NCBI RefSeq assembly: GCF_000585355.1
Contig: NZ_KK073873.1
Coordinates: forward strand, 1,390,703 to 1,454,702
Direction: 5' to 3'
Origin: Xylanibacter oryzae DSM 17970
Lineage (GTDB): Bacteria > Bacteroidota > Bacteroidia > Bacteroidales > Bacteroidaceae
Length of the DNA: 64,000 nt
Shown: one piece after another, positions 17,628-25,333 of the stretch
Numbering within the stretch: the first letter of the stretch is position 1
Layout of the letters: each line of letters starts with the position of its first letter
Notes under the pieces: model-generated
What the model was told of the DNA's origin: nothing
Seen by the model: only the letters and a program-made list of their open reading frames with translations
Database searches by the model: none
Program-made: the position numbers and the translations under genes

Positions 17628-19189
17628 TTTCGTTTCCAGTTTAATATACCCGTTTTAGCCACCGTTATCTGCATACCTGTGTTGTTGCCCAGCAATTGTC
17701 CTCTGTCTATTGCCAGTCCTCCTTTGATGCTCCATCCATCAGTATTCCATTTCATTACCCTTTTCGGCATCGTATAAGTCACCTCCGCCAGCATACTGAA
17801 GTTTTTCCGTATGTCATTATAAGGAACGAAATATGTACCCCATCCCCTCTGCGTAGTCAGCAGCATTCTGTAATGCAAGTTAGCCGTAGGGTCTCCTGAT
17901 ATACCAATATGATAAGCTATGAATCTATTGTCTTTAATATAAAGATATCCATCATCATTGTATACAGGCGACAGATATAAAGGATTGCCTATTACGTTCC
18001 CCCAATGCTGCCATCCGATATACGTACCGTGATTGTAATAATCATCCCTTCCTCCAATGTGATTAGAAATAGTCTGAGTATGATCAAAATATATAGGACC
18101 ACTCTGATACTTAGTATATAGATATTCAGCCACTACAGACGATATCCACCTGTTATGCGGCAAAGTTATTTCCACGCCAAACATGCCATCCTTCGGATCA
18201 TATACAATATATCTACTGTTAACATGATCATTCCATTGTTTTCCCTTGCCATAACCATCGAAATCAAGAAAATACATAGCAGAACCATCTTCAAAAAAAT
18301 GATCATAATATACCCTTGCCTTCCATGAACTGAATTTATAGCTTACACTCAGCATCAATGATCCAAGTTGGTCACCCTCAGCCGTATATAAATCATCGTC
18401 ATTAGGTACATCCGTAGGTATCAAAGCACGTGCAAAATCACCTAAATCAGCACCATAATTATACCATTTGCCCCCCTGGTAAACCTTACCCCCAAACAGA
18501 GTTGCCATTTCCAGTCCGGCTTCCACTACCAATGGATGCTTATCCTCGTTACCAAACCTTAAATAAGCTGCTTTACTATGATATAATACATTTTTTTGAT
18601 GCTTTATACCCTTAGTGTCAAAGTTCTCCTGCCAATTACCATCGGTCATTATTCCATAAGAGAGATGTCCTTTCAGCGATATAAAGCCATTCAGCACAGG
18701 TATTGTCCAGTATTCAGGCAGACTGAGTCTCACCTGCGGAATCGGCAGCGCATTAATACCCAAACACTGCGAACCACTGCTCAGTTCCATGTTTTTCATC
18801 TGCATAGGTTGTCTTTTACTACCTATTGTCAGCATTCCTGCCCTCCATCTGCCCTCCAAATAAGCCTCCTGCACTATAAATTTACTTGTAAAGTTATGTG
18901 CAGCTGCTATATCCATACCATATCCTACGCCCCATTTTCTGGCAGAGTCAGTAGCCACCGGTCTGAACATTTCCAACCTCACATAAGCATTATTTTTATC
19001 TACAGATCCCAGTCCATACCTGTTAGCATTTAGCCACAGCGGGTTATTAGAGCCACCGGCAACCGTCATCTGCATTTCCGCCTTATATCCTACATTATTA
19101 AATACTCCATTATCAGCAAAAGTCACTGAAGAAACCGACAATAATATTATCAATATTAAAATTCTACGTAATCTCTCAATAAATAACAT
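17624..19189 (-). CDS. Capsule assembly protein, Wzi family
   Basis: The CDS gives 521 residues from the ATG at 19189, which is directly followed by a signal peptide (RRILILIILLSVSSVTFA). An in-frame ATG 29 codons upstream would add an unlikely polar extension. The mature protein has the repeated amphipathic strands of an outer-membrane beta barrel and the NPLWLNANRYG opening typical of the Bacteroidetes Wzi family. Wzi proteins help attach or organise capsular polysaccharide at the cell surface. The gene lies 150 bp upstream of the sugar-transferase gene and is coupled to the lipocalin gene, a local capsule module. Confidence 0.85.
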   Translation of the reverse strand: MLFIERLRRILILIILLSVSSVTFADNGVFNNVGYKAEMQMTVAGGSNNPLWLNANRYGLGSVDKNNAYVRLEMFRPVATDSARKWGVGYGMDIAAAHNFTSKFIVQEAYLEGRWRAGMLTIGSKRQPMQMKNMELSSGSQCLGINALPIPQVRLSLPEYWTIPVLNGFISLKGHLSYGIMTDGNWQENFDTKGIKHQKNVLYHSKAAYLRFGNEDKHPLVVEAGLEMATLFGGKVYQGGKWYNYGADLGDFARALIPTDVPNDDDLYTAEGDQLGSLMLSVSYKFSSWKARVYYDHFFEDGSAMYFLDFDGYGKGKQWNDHVNSRYIVYDPKDGMFGVEITLPHNRWISSVVAEYLYTKYQSGPIYFDHTQTISNHIGGRDDYYNHGTYIGWQHWGNVIGNPLYLSPVYNDDGYLYIKDNRFIAYHIGISGDPTANLHYRMLLTTQRGWGTYFVPYNDIRKNFSMLAEVTYTMPKRVMKWNTDGWSIKGGLAIDRGQLLGNNTGMQITVAKTGILNWKRK

Positions 19190-19271
19190 TTTTATTTCTT
19201 TTACACTAAAATAGATTTTAGTATTGTTATTAACATTTTTAGCGCTGCTATTCACATATTTTATTCCTTGA

Positions 19272-19291
19272 AACAAATATCCTTATTTGTT
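19272..19291 (-). promoter_or_regulatory. Hairpin in the wzi 5' leader
   Basis: AACAAATA and TATTTGTT flank a 4-base loop about 85 bases before the start codon, inside the long leader set by the promoter at 19320-19351. Confidence 0.35.
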
Positions 19292-19319
19292 AAAAAATAA
19301 ATTTTCCTTTAAGCGTATG

Positions 19320-19351
19320 CAAAAGTACACAAAAATCCCAAGATAATCAAA
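19320..19351 (-). promoter_or_regulatory. Promoter of the wzi-lipocalin operon
   Basis: On the minus strand TTTG, 20 bases, TACTTTTG. It gives an unusually long leader of about 125 bases before the wzi ATG. Confidence 0.65.
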
Positions 19352-19393
19352 GATTTAAAAAATTATCTGGAATATGACTCAAATAATGAAAAA

Positions 19394-20218
19394 TCATTTT
19401 TTTTGGCATTCACTACAATAATACACGCTGCCACCCAGGTAAGCCTCCTTCATTATTCGGCCTCCACACCTCGGACACGGCTCATGACAAGTTTTGCTCG
19501 ACAGCAAACAGTGATACCCTCCGGGAATACCAAGAATATTCTTTTCAGAATCCCTTCCACCTTTGGAAATCATGTCATTAAGAGTTTCCTTAATTGAAAT
19601 AAGTAACGTTTCCCTATCCTTGGCAGACAAACTACTTATCTTACGCCTTGGATTTATGCCAGCATTAAACAGAATATCCTGCAGCACCCCATTACCCAGT
19701 CCGGGAATCCGCTGTTCCGTAGCCAATAAAGCCTTAACAGAAATATCCTTACCCACATTTTCAATCATCCCATTTAAATAATCCATATCGAATTTATCAT
19801 CTAAAGGAGACAGTTTCTCTATACTTCCGTTATAATATACATTATCAATACCACCACGGAACGCATATATACCGCCATACATAGCCACTGTGAGAACAAT
19901 ATAACTATCATCATCAAACACTACCAGCAACTGGAACTTTGCAGGACATTTCTCAGCTTTTTCGTAATATTTCACATTCGTACCGTCACTAAAGGCAAGA
20001 TGGGTCTCATCATCAAGACATATGTCCACATAACTGCCATATCCCTTCACGTCCACTACCTTTCTTCCTACAAGTATAGCAGCATAGAGCAAAGGATCAC
20101 CCTCATACCAGGTAAAGCGATGAAGGCTTGTAGCATTAATAACATCAGCCACCACCTTACCGCGTAATATACCAGTTGCCATATCGGCAATAATTTTAGA
20201 TTCAGGAATCTCTAACAT
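19394..20218 (-). CDS. Fpg/Nei-family DNA glycosylase-like protein
   Basis: The 274-residue protein has the Fpg/Nei layout: an N-terminal domain, the helix-two-turn-helix region around RIPGLGNGVLQDILFNAGIN (about residues 169-188) and a C-terminal zinc finger with two CxxC pairs (CPRC, CSEC). The family removes oxidised bases and cuts the strand. The mature N-terminus should be Pro-Glu, with Pro as nucleophile. Here the protein begins Met-Leu-Glu, so Pro is replaced by Leu while Glu3 is kept. The catalytic chemistry must therefore differ or be lost. The gene stands alone with a TATATTTG -7 box at 20250-20257. Confidence 0.8.
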   Translation of the reverse strand: MLEIPESKIIADMATGILRGKVVADVINATSLHRFTWYEGDPLLYAAILVGRKVVDVKGYGSYVDICLDDETHLAFSDGTNVKYYEKAEKCPAKFQLLVVFDDDSYIVLTVAMYGGIYAFRGGIDNVYYNGSIEKLSPLDDKFDMDYLNGMIENVGKDISVKALLATEQRIPGLGNGVLQDILFNAGINPRRKISSLSAKDRETLLISIKETLNDMISKGGRDSEKNILGIPGGYHCLLSSKTCHEPCPRCGGRIMKEAYLGGSVYYCSECQKK

Positions 20219-20338
20219 CTTATTTATCTTATAGATATATTATATGTTGCAAATATACGAAGAAAATAAATACATTGTTCTAACAGGTCATATAAATATG
20301 TCAAAATATCTATTCCCTGCCTATGGTTTATTTACCAT

Positions 20339-21244
20339 TTATTCAGGAACCTTACCCGATACCACCGACACCCCGTAAGCAGTAAAGAATCCCCTTGCTC
20401 CATTCGAGATATTAGTTGATATATTAGCTGGAGGGCCACCAAACATTGGATTAGAGCCATTCTTCTGACTAGCGCATTCATTGATAAAGTTAAAGTATGC
20501 CTTACTTATATTACTAAATTCAACCACCATACTGTCGCCCGCCGCCAAGAATACCATATCCTTGGCATCATCATCACTGAATTTGCTCTTATCACCTATA
20601 TCATTAAAGTTCCATACCGAAAGATTCTTGACGTACTCACCGTTAAGACTCACATCATTAAACATGATATACTTGCTTATCTTATTATACATCAACCCAT
20701 TGATGCTATATTTCCCCATGTAATAATTTTCCTCATCACCATTATCCTGAGCGCTTATATTCAACGAATACAACGTATATTCGCCCACCTTCTTCTTTGA
20801 GATATTAAACGAATCCACCTTCAGATTTTCAGGCATCTTACACTCAGCCGTATATTCCTCATTGCTGCCATCATTATTAAAGTCCATCACCACCGACAGT
20901 CTGTAAGTCCATCCCGGTTTACCCTTCATAGGATATTGAGTAGCATAAATCCCGCTGCCCACAGAGTCCTGAGTCATCACATACGAATGCGAAATCAGCG
21001 CACTATCTTCCTTCAGCGTCACAATAGCATTAGCAATGCGCTTGTTCGCCTCTTTGTCAAAGTAACTACTCGAACTGCTCACCTGTATCTGCTGTCTGAT
21101 GTTTTGATCAGTTATCGTACCATAGATTATAGGCACATAAGCCGAATCCTTAGTACTGATGGTAGTATCCTCAGTACACGAAAACATAAGCGCAGTAAAA
21201 AACAATGCTATAATAGATACCGATATTGATTTCATTTTATTCAT
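20339..21244 (-). CDS. DUF4249 lipoprotein, partner of TonB receptor
   Basis: The 301-residue protein has a signal peptide with lipobox MFSC (Cys23) and then beta-rich sequence of the DUF4249 type. It starts 7 bp after the stop of the upstream TonB-dependent receptor gene. In Bacteroidetes this pairing is common, and DUF4249 proteins are assumed to be surface lipoproteins that work with the receptor, in the manner of SusD with SusC. The substrate is unknown. Confidence 0.85.
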   Translation of the reverse strand: MNKMKSISVSIIALFFTALMFSCTEDTTISTKDSAYVPIIYGTITDQNIRQQIQVSSSSSYFDKEANKRIANAIVTLKEDSALISHSYVMTQDSVGSGIYATQYPMKGKPGWTYRLSVVMDFNNDGSNEEYTAECKMPENLKVDSFNISKKKVGEYTLYSLNISAQDNGDEENYYMGKYSINGLMYNKISKYIMFNDVSLNGEYVKNLSVWNFNDIGDKSKFSDDDAKDMVFLAAGDSMVVEFSNISKAYFNFINECASQKNGSNPMFGGPPANISTNISNGARGFFTAYGVSVVSGKVPE

Positions 21245-21251
21245 TGTCCAA

Positions 21252-23477
21252 TTAGAATTTAAAATTATAAGTTATTGACGGTATGGCTCCAAAGAGATAA
21301 GTCATCTTGGCCTGTGGATATCCGTCGGCCGTATTCTGGTCAAAAGACGTCATCCACGGATTCTTGTGCCAGTACACATTATAGACCGAGAACACCCACT
21401 CACCCTGATACCATCTCTTGGGATGTTTGTGCGGATGATACGATGCAGAGATATCAAGACGATGATACGGTTCCTTGCGCTCCTCACTTTTGCCTGAATA
21501 TATAGGATAATACTCACCGTTTATCTCAATTCTTCCCGTAGGATATGTTACAGGTGTCCCCGTAGAGAAGACCCATTCGGCAGAGAAATCCCACTTCTTA
21601 GAAATCTCATAAGAAGCCAGTATGTTCACACTATGAGTTTTATCGTTAGGCGCCAGATAAGTTTTACCATCGTTTATGCCGGCTATGGTACGGTCTGTAC
21701 GTGCCAACGTATAATTGATAAAACCAGTCAACCGTCCGGTATTCTTTTTCACCATTACTTCCATTCCATAAGATTTACCCTTACCGGTTCTTACCTCGCC
21801 CTCCAACTTATCATTAAGCAGAATCTGTGCATTGTCCTTAAAGTCAATAACATTATTCATACCCTTATAATACAATTCCACAGACGTCTCTATCGCATTA
21901 TCCTTAAAGTTCCTGAAATATCCTACAGAATATTGGTTAGCCTCCTGCGGCTTGATATTCGGACTCGCCGGGAACCATAAGTCAAGAGGAGACCCCGAAT
22001 CGGAATTGTTGGCAATCTGTATGAACTGAGTGTTATGAGTGAAATTAGCCTTCAACGACGACCAGTTATCCAGTCTATATACAATCCCTGCACGAAATTC
22101 AGGTCGTATATAAGTATGAAAAATCTTTCCGCTACCATATTCAGTAGCCCCAGATACATTATAATTATTATCATAAGAATACAGCAAAGTCTTGCCCATA
22201 TTCCTGAAGGCAGTGATTCGAGCGCCATAGTTTATTGAAATCGCCTTACCGATATTCTGTTCAGCCCCCAAATACACATTATGCTCAAGCGCATACGAAC
22301 GGTTCATTCTGAAGTCAGGATACCCAGCACGCGTTACCAGTGCAGGATTAAACATATGATATGTCGTTGTAACCCCATATTGCAGTTTTAGATTATCCGA
22401 AACAGAGTGACTGAAGTCCAGTCGCATCTCCAGATCCTGTATGTCCGATTTCCACTCCGCACGCGAGTCTGTCACCTTCCACGCCAGGTCATAACTGTAT
22501 TTGCTGTAATTAAGACTAAGCCTGGACAACAGTTTATCCGAGTAGATATGATTCCAGAAAGCCGAAGCCACAAAGTTACCATAACCTATATCGCCAAACG
22601 ACGATATAAACCTGTCCCTTCCATTATATAGATTGAATCCCACCTTGTCAGTCATCGACAGACGATGAGAAACCTTCACATTGAAGTCATAAAAATAAAG
22701 ATACTCCTTTCTTTTATCAGGATCCGAAGACATACGCAGAAACAGGTCAGCATAACTTCGCCTGCCACTTACCAGCCACGACGTCCTGTCACCAAGAGGT
22801 CCCTCCAGGGTCAGCCTACTGGATATAAGTCCTACACCACCCGTTCCTTTAACCTTTTCCGGAGCATCATCCTTCAGCTCCACATCCAACAGCGAAGACA
22901 ATCGTCCGCCATATTTTATAGGCAGATTCCCCTTATACAGTTCCGCGCTCTTCACCGCATCATTATTGAATATTGAGAAGAATCCGAACATATGCGAAGC
23001 ATTGTATATATTAGTGTTATCCAGCAATATCAAGTTCTGGTCTGCACCACCGCCACGCACATTAAAACCACTGCTCCCTTCAGACGTGCTCTGCACCCCA
23101 GGCAACAGCTGCATGGCCTTTACCACATCTATCTCACCCAGCAGCGCCGGCACCTTCTGTATTTCAGATCCCGTCAACTTCTGCATACCCATTATAGTAT
23201 TAGTGATATTTGCATCCTTTTTTTGCGACGTTATCACCACCTCATGGATATTCCTCTCATATGAAATTCTATTAGAATCGTTACCGATGCTATCCCTATT
23301 AATTACATTTACCTTTTTCTTCAGTTTAGTCTTCTGCGCATATACACTAGTCGAAGAAGAACAAATCAACATAAAACCTAATACGAATAAAGATAAAGAA
23401 TTTGATTTAGTCTTTAAAATCACTTCTAATGTTTTACTTAAAGTCATTTTTATTGAATTGCTGTTACCTTGAATCAT
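21252..23477 (-). CDS. TonB-dependent outer membrane receptor
   Basis: The 741-residue protein has a signal peptide (FVLGFMLICSSSTSVYAQ), a short linker and a plug domain at about residues 75-215 with GSSGFNVRGGGADQNLILLD. A 22-strand-type barrel follows and ends in Phe. The carboxypeptidase-like N-terminal domain usual in many Bacteroidetes receptors is missing. The ATG at 23447 (codon 11) gives a more normal signal peptide and is a fair alternative start. It forms an operon with the DUF4249 gene. Such receptors take up siderophores, vitamins or oligomers using TonB energy. The cargo is not identifiable. Confidence 0.88.
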   Translation of the reverse strand: MIQGNSNSIKMTLSKTLEVILKTKSNSLSLFVLGFMLICSSSTSVYAQKTKLKKKVNVINRDSIGNDSNRISYERNIHEVVITSQKKDANITNTIMGMQKLTGSEIQKVPALLGEIDVVKAMQLLPGVQSTSEGSSGFNVRGGGADQNLILLDNTNIYNASHMFGFFSIFNNDAVKSAELYKGNLPIKYGGRLSSLLDVELKDDAPEKVKGTGGVGLISSRLTLEGPLGDRTSWLVSGRRSYADLFLRMSSDPDKRKEYLYFYDFNVKVSHRLSMTDKVGFNLYNGRDRFISSFGDIGYGNFVASAFWNHIYSDKLLSRLSLNYSKYSYDLAWKVTDSRAEWKSDIQDLEMRLDFSHSVSDNLKLQYGVTTTYHMFNPALVTRAGYPDFRMNRSYALEHNVYLGAEQNIGKAISINYGARITAFRNMGKTLLYSYDNNYNVSGATEYGSGKIFHTYIRPEFRAGIVYRLDNWSSLKANFTHNTQFIQIANNSDSGSPLDLWFPASPNIKPQEANQYSVGYFRNFKDNAIETSVELYYKGMNNVIDFKDNAQILLNDKLEGEVRTGKGKSYGMEVMVKKNTGRLTGFINYTLARTDRTIAGINDGKTYLAPNDKTHSVNILASYEISKKWDFSAEWVFSTGTPVTYPTGRIEINGEYYPIYSGKSEERKEPYHRLDISASYHPHKHPKRWYQGEWVFSVYNVYWHKNPWMTSFDQNTADGYPQAKMTYLFGAIPSITYNFKF

Positions 23478-23512
23478 CTCTTACGCCAATCATAGCGAAT
23501 ATGATACATTTG

Positions 23513-23520
23513 CAAAAGTA
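23513..23520 (-). promoter_or_regulatory. -7 box of the TonB receptor operon
   Basis: TACTTTTG on the minus strand, 35 bases before the start codon. The -33 box is not clear. Confidence 0.45.
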
Positions 23521-23616
23521 GCAATAAAATCTTTAAATAGAACACAATAAGCACTATTTTTACATTTTTGTAACCATCCATACCTCCTTTCCTCCTTGAA
23601 AGATACTATTCATTGT

Positions 23617-23634
23617 CTTTTGTGAGTACAAAAG
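23617..23634. repeat. Hairpin element CTTTTGT-GAGT-ACAAAAG
   Basis: A 7-bp perfect stem with a 4-base loop, followed by A-rich sequence and a GC-richer stretch. Its design resembles the elements that flank the esterase gene at 47663 and 48926. Confidence 0.5.
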
Positions 23635-23659
23635 AAAACCGAACCAAAAGAAAAAACGC

Positions 23660-23803
23660 AAACACGCTGCGAAGCTACTCCGCTATCGTTTGCAAGCTTA
23701 CGCACCCTCATTGCTAGCGCTGTCCTCGCAAGCGCTTCGCTATGCTGCATACCTTAGGCAACCACAATGACCCCCTGATGGGTCATTGTACATTAATGTA
23801 CAA
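23660..23803. repeat. GC-richer, hairpin-dense intergenic block
   Basis: This block is visibly richer in G and C than its surroundings and has no plausible gene. It contains GCGAAGC (23669-23675) and GCTTCGC (23734-23740) as an inverted pair, CAATGACCC/GGGTCATTG (23765-23773 and 23780-23788), and a perfect 18-bp palindrome TTGTACATT-AATGTACAA (23786-23803) that overlaps the previous stem. It looks like a dispersed intergenic repeat or a relic of a mobile sequence. No transposase is present. Confidence 0.5.
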
Positions 23804-23854
23804 CTTTTTGGGTTCACTTCAAGTTGTGAAAGAACTAACCGAATGTAGAACATT

Positions 23855-24001
23855 TGAGAAGTCGAAAGAAGAAAAACAACCCGAAAGGAAAAATAAGGAG
23901 GAAAAGTAAAAGAACGGAAAACACGAAGAAAGGAAAGAGGAAGGTGGGATGGAAAGGAAAAAAGTAAAAGAGAGAAAGAAGAATAAAAAGAAAAAAAATA
24001 A
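23855..24001. other. Purine-rich strand-asymmetric tract
   Basis: For about 145 bases the plus strand is almost only A and G (runs such as GAAAGAAGAAAAA and GGAAAGAGGAAGG). The minus-strand frame across it would encode a Phe/Ser/Leu low-complexity chain and is not a credible gene. Such tracts can form triplex or other non-B DNA or give stiff A/G-rich RNA. Confidence 0.6.
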
Positions 24002-24094
24002 AAGTAACCGAATGGAATAAGAGTTATACAACAAAATTCTGCAAGTTATATTACAAGCTTGCAGAAATAATTTCATTAAATCGTCATATTTTTT

Positions 24095-24364
24095 CTATAT
24101 GCGTTTAATATCAGTGCAATAAGGTTTACCACCAGCTTCCAACGGCTTATAGATATAAACCATAACATTGTATTCAAAAGGCGGATTAGTCACTACAATT
24201 GCACGGCAGATGAAACAATAATTAGTTCCATTCACAACTTGACTAGCAACTACAATCGGGTTGTAACGAACACCGAGTATAACTCCCATAACCTCTTTAA
24301 ATAAGGTCTCTTCGTCTTTTGTAGGACTGCGGAATTGAGACCAACCGCCAGGTACGTTTGTCAT
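24095..24364 (-). CDS. Stefin-like cystatin-family protein (predicted cysteine protease inhibitor)
   Basis: The 89-residue protein has no signal peptide. It shows the three cystatin landmarks in order: a glycine pair near the N-terminus (VPGGWS, residues 4-9), the inhibitory loop QVVNGTNY (residues ~42-49, matching QxVxG followed by the T-N-Y seen in stefins) and a C-terminal YKPLEAGGKPY where the second hairpin loop would be. Cystatins block papain-like proteases by inserting these loops in the active site. It aligns along its whole length with the C-terminal half of the protein at 25334-25948, with about half of the positions identical by eye. If it stays in the cytosol, it would guard against a self-made protease. 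Confidence 0.7.
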   Translation of the reverse strand: MTNVPGGWSQFRSPTKDEETLFKEVMGVILGVRYNPIVVASQVVNGTNYCFICRAIVVTNPPFEYNVMVYIYKPLEAGGKPYCTDIKRI

Positions 24365-24389
24365 AATTTATAATATTAGATTATTAAGC

Positions 24390-24406
24390 ATACAGAGTTT
24401 CTGTAT
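24390..24406 (-). promoter_or_regulatory. Leader hairpin of the stefin-like gene
   Basis: ATACAGA and TCTGTAT with a 3-base loop, 26 bases upstream of the start codon. It lies within the mRNA if the TATGTTTG at 24441-24448 is the -7 box. Confidence 0.35.
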
Positions 24407-24440
24407 ACATTTTACAGTCTCTATTAATTATTGTCCGTGA

Positions 24441-24448
24441 CAAACATA
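24441..24448 (-). promoter_or_regulatory. Possible -7 box of the stefin-like gene
   Basis: TATGTTTG on the minus strand fits TAnnTTTG, but no TTTG is found at the -33 distance. Confidence 0.3.
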
Positions 24449-24593
24449 ATAAAATATCAATAATGTATTAATAATAGCACAAAAAAATGCAACATTTTTT
24501 CATTCTTTTAACAAGCGCAACATAATACTAAAAAAGTTTAAGCCTTTTTATATTTTCAGTCGCATCTCTTTCCGCCTTTAAGGTATCACAATT

Positions 24594-24803
24594 CTATTTA
24601 TCATGATTTATTTCAGGACAGCAATGAATGCAACCATCAGCATCAGGATATTTTTTTTTAGCTTCATCCAATGCTAACTGAGCCGAATAAAAATTGCCTA
24701 AAGAAGTTCTGTCAGACGGCATAAAATAACATCCCTCTCTATGAACTTCATGGTTATTACCACTATTAGACTGCTGCTTGTTATTTACATAATACTTTGC
24801 CAT
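24594..24803 (-). CDS. Conserved small Cys/His protein
   Basis: The 69-residue protein opens with MAKYYVNN and has the pattern HEVHREGC ... LGNFYSAQLALDEAKKKY ... DGCIHCC. I recall this layout from small uncharacterised proteins in many bacteria. The two His and four Cys could bind a metal. There is no signal peptide, and no function can be given. It lies 11 bp downstream of the DUF3606 gene and upstream of the stefin-like gene, all on the same strand. Confidence 0.6.
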   Translation of the reverse strand: MAKYYVNNKQQSNSGNNHEVHREGCYFMPSDRTSLGNFYSAQLALDEAKKKYPDADGCIHCCPEINHDK

Positions 24804-24814
24804 AACGTATATAT

Positions 24815-24991
24815 TTATTGATGAGACAAGTAAGATTCTACTTTAACGACTGAATCCCCTACTGTATACACAGCATTTTTTAGTTCTTGCTTCGTGCATT
24901 TAAACTTTTGGCACCAATAATTTACTTCATATTCTTCATGAATATTAATTTTTGAACCATCTATAGGTTCTTTGATTTTTAAATTATCCAT
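24815..24991 (-). CDS. DUF3606-like small protein, 58 aa
   Basis: The frame encodes 58 residues. The part INIHEEYEVNYWCQKF then TKQELKNAVYTVGDSV matches the DUF3606 pattern, in which a Trp-containing helix is followed by a T-x-x-x-L-x-x-A-V-x-x-V-G motif. Family members are short cytosolic proteins of unknown role. The gene ends 11 bp before the HEVH small-protein gene, so the two probably share a transcript. The ATG at 24991 is the only sensible start. Confidence 0.65.
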   Translation of the reverse strand: MDNLKIKEPIDGSKINIHEEYEVNYWCQKFKCTKQELKNAVYTVGDSVVKVESYLSHQ

Positions 24992-25333
24992 AATATTTAA
25001 ATTAGAAATTAAGATACTCTGCGAATATATGAAATAAAAAAAGTATAATCAATATTAATCAAATAATCATCCGCTCTTTTAATAATGATTGGCTAAAATT
25101 TAATTTTATTGAATTAATACAACGGATGATCAGTGTTAATATTCATCCCGCTAATGCTAACATAAGCCATAATGAGTTAAAAGGTGAAAAAGTATGACAA
25201 CTACTGAATAAAAACCATATATTTGCCAAAAGAATTATACATTAATAAAACATTGCATTCATCATCGTATCTTTTAATATATCAAATATATACGGAAACA
25301 CCGTATTAAACATATAATTTAATAATCTAAATC
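24992..25333. other. 342-bp divergent intergenic region before the inhibitor gene
   Basis: No gene is seen. The region holds a long-range inverted repeat ATCATCCG/CGGATGAT (25066-25073 and 25123-25130), a TATATTTG -7 box at 25218-25225 that could start the inhibitor mRNA, and a hairpin ATACGG/CCGTAT (25290-25306) in the resulting leader of about 100 bases. Confidence 0.45.
25218..25225 (+). promoter_or_regulatory. Possible -7 box of the two-domain inhibitor gene
   Basis: TATATTTG fits the -7 consensus. The -33 position reads TATG instead of TTTG. Confidence 0.4.

Noticed and set aside
23819-24076. 85-residue frame on the minus strand rich in Phe, Ser and Leu
   Set aside because: It is the mirror of the purine-rich tract; the sequence is low in complexity and has no family features.
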